DNA from: Pseudomonas paraversuta
Lineage (GTDB): Bacteria > Pseudomonadota > Gammaproteobacteria > Pseudomonadales > Pseudomonadaceae
Assembly (NCBI RefSeq): GCF_904063065.1
Contig: NZ_CAJFCL010000005.1
Span: forward strand, 186,001 to 250,000
Reading direction: 5' to 3'
Length of the DNA stretch: 64,000 nt
The position numbers and the translations under genes were made by a program. Positions 61,372 through 64,000 of the stretch are shown piece after piece. A model generated the notes under the pieces. The model saw nothing but the letters and a program-made list of their open reading frames with translations, did no database searches and had not been told where the DNA came from. Positions within the stretch are counted from its first letter, which is position 1. Every line of letters begins with the position of its first letter.

Positions 61372-62652
61372 TCACTCCAGAAACAGGGTGGCTGGTTGTT
61401 CGAGCAAGCCACGCATGGCCTGGATAAATTGCGCTGCGTCCATGCCGTCCACTACCCGATGGTCGAAGGAGCTGGAGAGGTTCATCATTTTGCGGATCAC
61501 GATCTGGCCTTTGACTACCACTGGCCGTTCGACGATGCGATTGACCCCGACAATCGCGACTTCGGGCAGGTTGACCACCGGGGTACTGACGATTCCGCCC
61601 AGTGCGCCAAGGCTGGTCAGGGTAATGGTGGAGCCGCTGAGTTCTTCACGGGTCGCCTTGCCGGCGCGCACGGCGTTGGCCAGGCGCGTGATTTCATCGG
61701 CCGCGCCCCACAGGGTCAGGGTTTCGGCGTGTCGGACCACCGGCACCATCAAGCCGCCATCGCTTTGCGCGGCAACTCCGATGTGGGCGGCGCCAAAGCG
61801 GGTGATGATTTGCGCTTCATCGTCATACCGAACGTTGATTTGCGGAAAGTCGCGCAAGGCCACCACCATCGCCCGTACCAGAAACGGCAACAGGGTCAGC
61901 TTGCCCCGGCTTTCGCCCCATTTTTGATTGAGCTGCGCGCGCAGTTCTTCAAGGGCAGTGACGTCGACTTCTTCGACATAACTGAAGTGTGCGGCGCGGC
62001 GCTTGGCCTCCTGCATGCGCTGGGCGATTTTGCGGCGCAGGCCGATCACCGGGATCTGTTGTTCATCGTTGCGTTTGGCATAACCGCTGGCCGGTGCCGC
62101 GACGCAGGTGTTGTCTTGCGCCAGATAAGCCTCAAGGTCGTCGTGCAGCACACGTCCTGCCGGGCCGCTGCCGATGACAAAGCGCAATTCGATGCCGGCA
62201 TCCCAGGCGCGTTTTCGCACGGCCGGGGAGGCCAGCGGACGTTCATTGGCTTCGCGGGCTACAGGTGCAGGCCGTTGGGCCGCAGCAGGCTTGATTGCCG
62301 GGGCCGTGACCAGCGCCACTTCGACCCGGGCCTGTGGCGCCGCTTTCGGGGCGGCGGCCAGCGGCTCTGCAGCAGCGGCCGGCTGAGCACTTTCGCGCAG
62401 GTTACCCGCGCCTTCGACTTCGATACGAATCAGCTCGCTGCCTACGGCCATTACCTCGCCGGGCTGGCCGCCCAGGGCCAGGACTCTGCCCGCTACCGGG
62501 GAGGGAATGTCCACGGTGGCCTTGTCGGTCATCACATCGGCGACCACCTGGTCTTCGCTGACCATGTCACCGACTTTGACAAACCATTCCACCAGTTCAA
62601 CTTGCGCAATGCCTTCGCCAATGTCCGGCATCTTGATAACGTGCGTACCCAT
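61372..62652 (-). CDS. bkdB: Branched-chain alpha-keto acid dehydrogenase E2 (lipoamide acyltransferase)
   Basis: A 426-residue core subunit. The lipoyl domain is at 1-78 with lipoylated K44 ([11 protein letters not shown]), followed by an alanine/proline-rich linker, a peripheral subunit-binding domain (about 140-180, [12 protein letters not shown]) and the catalytic domain with [16 protein letters not shown]. It transfers branched acyl groups to CoA in valine, leucine and isoleucine breakdown. It directly follows bkdA2 (no gap). Confidence 0.95.
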   Translation of the reverse strand: MGTHVIKMPDIGEGIAQVELVEWFVKVGDMVSEDQVVADVMTDKATVDIPSPVAGRVLALGGQPGEVMAVGSELIRIEVEGAGNLRESAQPAAAAEPLAAAPKAAPQARVEVALVTAPAIKPAAAQRPAPVAREANERPLASPAVRKRAWDAGIELRFVIGSGPAGRVLHDDLEAYLAQDNTCVAAPASGYAKRNDEQQIPVIGLRRKIAQRMQEAKRRAAHFSYVEEVDVTALEELRAQLNQKWGESRGKLTLLPFLVRAMVVALRDFPQINVRYDDEAQIITRFGAAHIGVAAQSDGGLMVPVVRHAETLTLWGAADEITRLANAVRAGKATREELSGSTITLTSLGALGGIVSTPVVNLPEVAIVGVNRIVERPVVVKGQIVIRKMMNLSSSFDHRVVDGMDAAQFIQAMRGLLEQPATLFLE

Positions 62653-63708
62653 TCAGACCTCCATAACCCGTTGCAAAGCCGCACCGACCCGTGCAGGGCC
62701 CGGGAAGTAAGCCCATTCCTGAGCATGCGGATAAGGCGTATCCCAGCCTGTGACGCGTTCAATAGGTGCTTCCAGATAGTGGAAGCAGTGCTCTTGAACC
62801 AGCGCAATCAGCTCGGCGCCAAAACCGCAGGTGCGGGTGGCTTCGTGCACGACGACGCAACGGCGGGTTTTTTTCACGGAGGTGACAATGGCGTCCAGAT
62901 CCAGCGGCCACAGGCTGCGCAGATCGATGACTTCAGCGTCGATGCCGGTTTCTTCGGCAGCGACCTGGGCCACATAGACGGTGGTGCCGTAGGTCAGGAT
63001 GGTGACTTCAGTGCCGGGGCGCACGATCGCGGCGCAATCCAGCGGCACAGTGTAATAGCCATCGGGTACGGCACTGGCCGGGTGCTTGGACCACGGGGTA
63101 ACCGGGCGTTCGTGGTGGCCGTCAAAGGGGCCGTTGTACAGGCGTTTTGGTTCCAGGAAAATCACCGGGTCATCGTTTTCGATGGCGGCAATCAGCAGGC
63201 CTTTGGCGTCGTAGGGGTTGGACGGCATGACGGTGCGCAGGCCGCATACCTGGGTGAACATGGCTTCCGGGCTCTGGCTGTGGGTCTGGCCGCCATAGAT
63301 GCCGCCGCCGCAGGGCATGCGCAGGGTCATGGGGGCGATAAACTCACCGGCCGAGCGGTAGCGCAAGCGGGCCGCTTCGGAAACGATCTGGTCGGATGCC
63401 GGGTAGAAGTAGTCGGCAAACTGGATTTCGGCAACCGGACGCAGGCCATAGGCGCCCATACCGACGGCGGCGCCGACGATGCCGCTTTCCGAGATCGGGG
63501 CGTCGAACACCCGCGAGCTGCCGTATTTGGCCTGCAGGCCTTCGGTGCAACGAAATACGCCGCCGAAGTAGCCCACGTCCTGGCCAAATATCACCACATT
63601 GTCGTCGCGCTCAAGCATCACATCCATGGCCGAGCGCAGGGCCTGGATCATCGTCATGGTGCTGGTGCTCACGGCGTTCTCCATCAGAATTTTATTGTTG
63701 TCGTTCAT
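62653..63708 (-). CDS. bkdA2: Branched-chain alpha-keto acid dehydrogenase E1 beta
   Basis: A 351-residue E1 beta subunit, starting MNDNNKILMENA, with TMIQALRSAMDVMLERDDNV, FGQDVGYFGGVFRCTEGL and RMPCGGGIYGGQTHSQSPEA. It forms the alpha2beta2 thiamine-diphosphate decarboxylase with BkdA1. ATG 63708 begins 4 bp after the bkdA1 stop; the open frame extends upstream to 63915 but only overlaps bkdA1. Confidence 0.95.
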   Translation of the reverse strand: MNDNNKILMENAVSTSTMTMIQALRSAMDVMLERDDNVVIFGQDVGYFGGVFRCTEGLQAKYGSSRVFDAPISESGIVGAAVGMGAYGLRPVAEIQFADYFYPASDQIVSEAARLRYRSAGEFIAPMTLRMPCGGGIYGGQTHSQSPEAMFTQVCGLRTVMPSNPYDAKGLLIAAIENDDPVIFLEPKRLYNGPFDGHHERPVTPWSKHPASAVPDGYYTVPLDCAAIVRPGTEVTILTYGTTVYVAQVAAEETGIDAEVIDLRSLWPLDLDAIVTSVKKTRRCVVVHEATRTCGFGAELIALVQEHCFHYLEAPIERVTGWDTPYPHAQEWAYFPGPARVGAALQRVMEV

Positions 63709-63712
63709 CTGG

Positions 63713-64000
<288 letters not shown>

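Overview
The window looks like the chromosome of a Pseudomonas of the broad P. fluorescens lineage. The backbone is GC-rich and carries gene blocks typical of the genus: prmB-aroC, a tusDCBE cluster, the bkdA1-bkdA2-bkdB-lpdV branched-chain keto acid dehydrogenase operon, Pseudomonas-type small DUF proteins and REP palindromes. The species call is an inference from protein resemblance and gene order.

Left backbone (1-22117). In order: a MocR-like aminotransferase with a glutathione S-transferase, a lipoprotein, a glutaredoxin-like protein, folE, an Smr protein, an isochorismatase-like hydrolase, prmB, a lipid-anchored-type hydrolase, aroC, an MFS transporter, a lone and apparently altered acireductone dioxygenase (mtnD), an ankyrin protein, small membrane proteins, an LTA-synthase-like sulfatase-fold protein, ynfA, yheU, yqjG, the tRNA-2-thiolation sulfur relay tusDCBE with a trpD2-like gene, a Bax-inhibitor-1 family protein and tRNA-Ser(UGA). 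A 565 bp gap before the LTA-synthase-like gene may hold a structured RNA.

Genomic island (about 22118-39080). A perfect 110 bp direct repeat made of the 3' 59 nt of tRNA-Ser plus its terminator brackets about 17 kb of foreign DNA. The island carries: a modified-base-reader-like (PUA-type) protein coupled to a small membrane protein; a 5'-truncated tyrosine integrase; an AT-rich membrane protein; a leftward restriction-modification cluster (Dcm-type C5 methyltransferase with an N-terminal HTH, Vsr nick endonuclease, EcoRII-like restriction enzyme, and an extra PD-(D/E)XK nuclease); and a divergent, tightly overlapped five-gene operon (Z1-domain superfamily II helicase, PD-(D/E)XK DUF4420 protein, GHKL ATPase, a protein of no recognised family, DUF6339-like protein). 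It reads as a defence island. The five-gene operon and the reader/membrane pair are the best candidates for poorly described systems. Just past the right repeat lies a decayed ribbon-helix-helix antitoxin gene with its operator-like palindrome.

Right backbone (39132-64000). In order: an EstB-type serine hydrolase in which the catalytic serine is replaced by cysteine; a fatty acid desaturase; a six-gene organosulfur cluster (AtsK-like dioxygenase, a sulfonate-type ABC transporter with two permeases, an FMN monooxygenase) in which the binding-protein gene carries a 3' frameshift; an EamA exporter divergent from a MocR regulator; a five-gene nickel/peptide-type ABC importer preceded by a strong palindrome; an NCS2 nucleobase permease; an ABC1/UbiB-like kinase; a REP pair; and the bkd operon, whose first gene runs off the right edge.
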